This document shows, piece by piece, positions 5,695 to 6,350 of a stretch of 6,350 nt of DNA; position 1 is the stretch's first letter, and every line of letters begins with the position of its first letter. The position numbers and the translations under genes are program-made. The stretch comes from Deltaproteobacteria bacterium (GTDB lineage Bacteria; Desulfobacterota; Desulfobacteria; Desulfobacterales; JAUVGT01): the NCBI GenBank assembly GCA_030593645.1, contig JAUVGT010000288.1, positions 1 through 6,350 of the forward strand, in the 5' to 3' direction. Under the pieces are notes generated by a model, which was not told where the DNA came from, searched no databases, and worked only from the letters and a program-made list of their open reading frames with translations.

Positions 5695-6350
5695 AAGAAA
5701 TCACAGAAGGCGTATACTTCATACAGGGAATGGATGAAATGATCCCTGATTCACATGTATATGTAATCGGGAAGAAATCTTCCAGGGATTTTACCCTGAT
5801 TGACGCGGGGTTGATGGGAAAAGAAAATTATAAAATTCAGGAAATTAAAAAGATCGGAATCGAGATAGTGGATATCAAAAGGATCATCATGACCCATACT
5901 CATCTCGATCATATCGGCTGTCTGCCTGAAATCAGGAAACAGATTCCAGCCGCGGAAGTTTGGATACATGAAATAGAGGCAGAACTGATCGAAAACGGCG
6001 ATGATCGCGGTGTTTATGGAATGGATATGTTTAAGTCCTTATTTCAGATGCAGCATTCACTGAAGGACGATTATTTCACCTTTCCGGTGGACAAGAAACT
6101 CTCAGGAGGTGAAACACTTGAAATCGGCGGTATGACCTGGGAGATTATTCACATTCCCGGTCATTCAGCCGGCAGTATCGCCCTTTATCACAGGGAAAAG
6201 AAGATATTGATTCCGGGGGATACTGTTTACGCGGACCATTCAATCGGAAGATTTGATCTACACGGCGCTGATGCCTCCGCCCTGAACGACTCGCTAAAAA
6301 AACTATCCGAATTGGAAGTAAAAATACTTTTACCTGGCCACAACCGTATT
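5691..6350 (+). CDS. MBL-fold (metallo-beta-lactamase superfamily) metallo-hydrolase, 3' end cut by window edge
   Basis: The frame stays open from the ATG at 5691 to the window end, giving 220 residues without a stop. Metal-binding motifs of the superfamily are all visible: THTHLDH at 68-74 (H69, H71, D73, H74), PGHS with H158, PGD with D177, and LPGHN with H217. Together they would hold a two-metal (Zn or Fe) hydrolase site. The arrangement resembles glyoxalase II-like proteins, but the substrate cannot be deduced; no flavodoxin domain is seen in the visible part. There is no signal peptide, so it should be cytosolic. The start overlaps the stop of the GGDEF gene as ATGA with no good RBS, pointing to translational coupling and shared control by the sigma-54 promoter. 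Few residues need be missing, although a C-terminal extension is possible. Confidence 0.9.
   Translation, partial: MKEITEGVYFIQGMDEMIPDSHVYVIGKKSSRDFTLIDAGLMGKENYKIQEIKKIGIEIVDIKRIIMTHTHLDHIGCLPEIRKQIPAAEVWIHEIEAELIENGDDRGVYGMDMFKSLFQMQHSLKDDYFTFPVDKKLSGGETLEIGGMTWEIIHIPGHSAGSIALYHREKKILIPGDTVYADHSIGRFDLHGADASALNDSLKKLSELEVKILLPGHNRI

Overview
The window looks like a chromosomal segment of a Desulfobacterota (deltaproteobacterial) anaerobe, probably near the Desulfobacterales. The reasons are the moderately AT-rich base composition, a PAS/receiver/GGDEF signalling protein behind a sigma-54 type promoter, a YkgJ-type cysteine-cluster protein, and an intergenic inverted-repeat element whose ends (GACGGTTTCGTAA / GATGGCCTCGTAA) resemble a repeat I recall from those genomes. 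The taxonomic call is an inference; there is no rRNA or other marker to confirm it.

Region 1 (1-1316, + strand): the 3' part of rsmI (16S rRNA 2'-O-methyltransferase), cut by the left window edge, overlaps by 8 nt a small Sfp-type 4'-phosphopantetheinyl transferase gene. Region 2 (1317-1653): a gene-free gap filled mostly by a ~200 bp MITE-like inverted-repeat element that ends about 50 bp before the next gene. Region 3 (1654-2835, + strand): a stand-alone actin-like ATPase of the ParM/StbA/Alp kind with an acidic, proline-rich C-terminal tail and no recognisable ParR partner in the window. Region 4 (2933-3580, - strand): a YkgJ-family CxxCxxCC protein, convergent with the actin-like gene. 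Region 5 (3581-3972): a divergent intergenic region with an excellent sigma-54 (-24/-12) promoter match reading rightwards and, about 110 bp further upstream, a TGT-N10-ACA palindrome suitable as an enhancer-binding-protein site. Region 6 (3973-6350, + strand): a two-gene unit with a 4-nt ATGA overlap. The first gene encodes a PAS-DHp-receiver-GGDEF protein that has the histidine-kinase H-box but no kinase ATPase domain. The second encodes a metallo-beta-lactamase-fold hydrolase that runs off the right edge.

How the genes may work together: the rsmI/PPTase pair is probably a housekeeping unit with translational coupling. The most interesting part is region 6, where a sigma-54-driven c-di-GMP synthase with an unusual 'kinase without catalytic domain' input is translationally coupled to an MBL hydrolase. 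The actin-like gene next to a repeat element is the second point of interest: a plasmid-segregation type cytoskeletal protein in what looks like a chromosomal setting without its usual adaptor. No tRNA, rRNA, CRISPR array, transposase gene or confident intrinsic terminator was seen.
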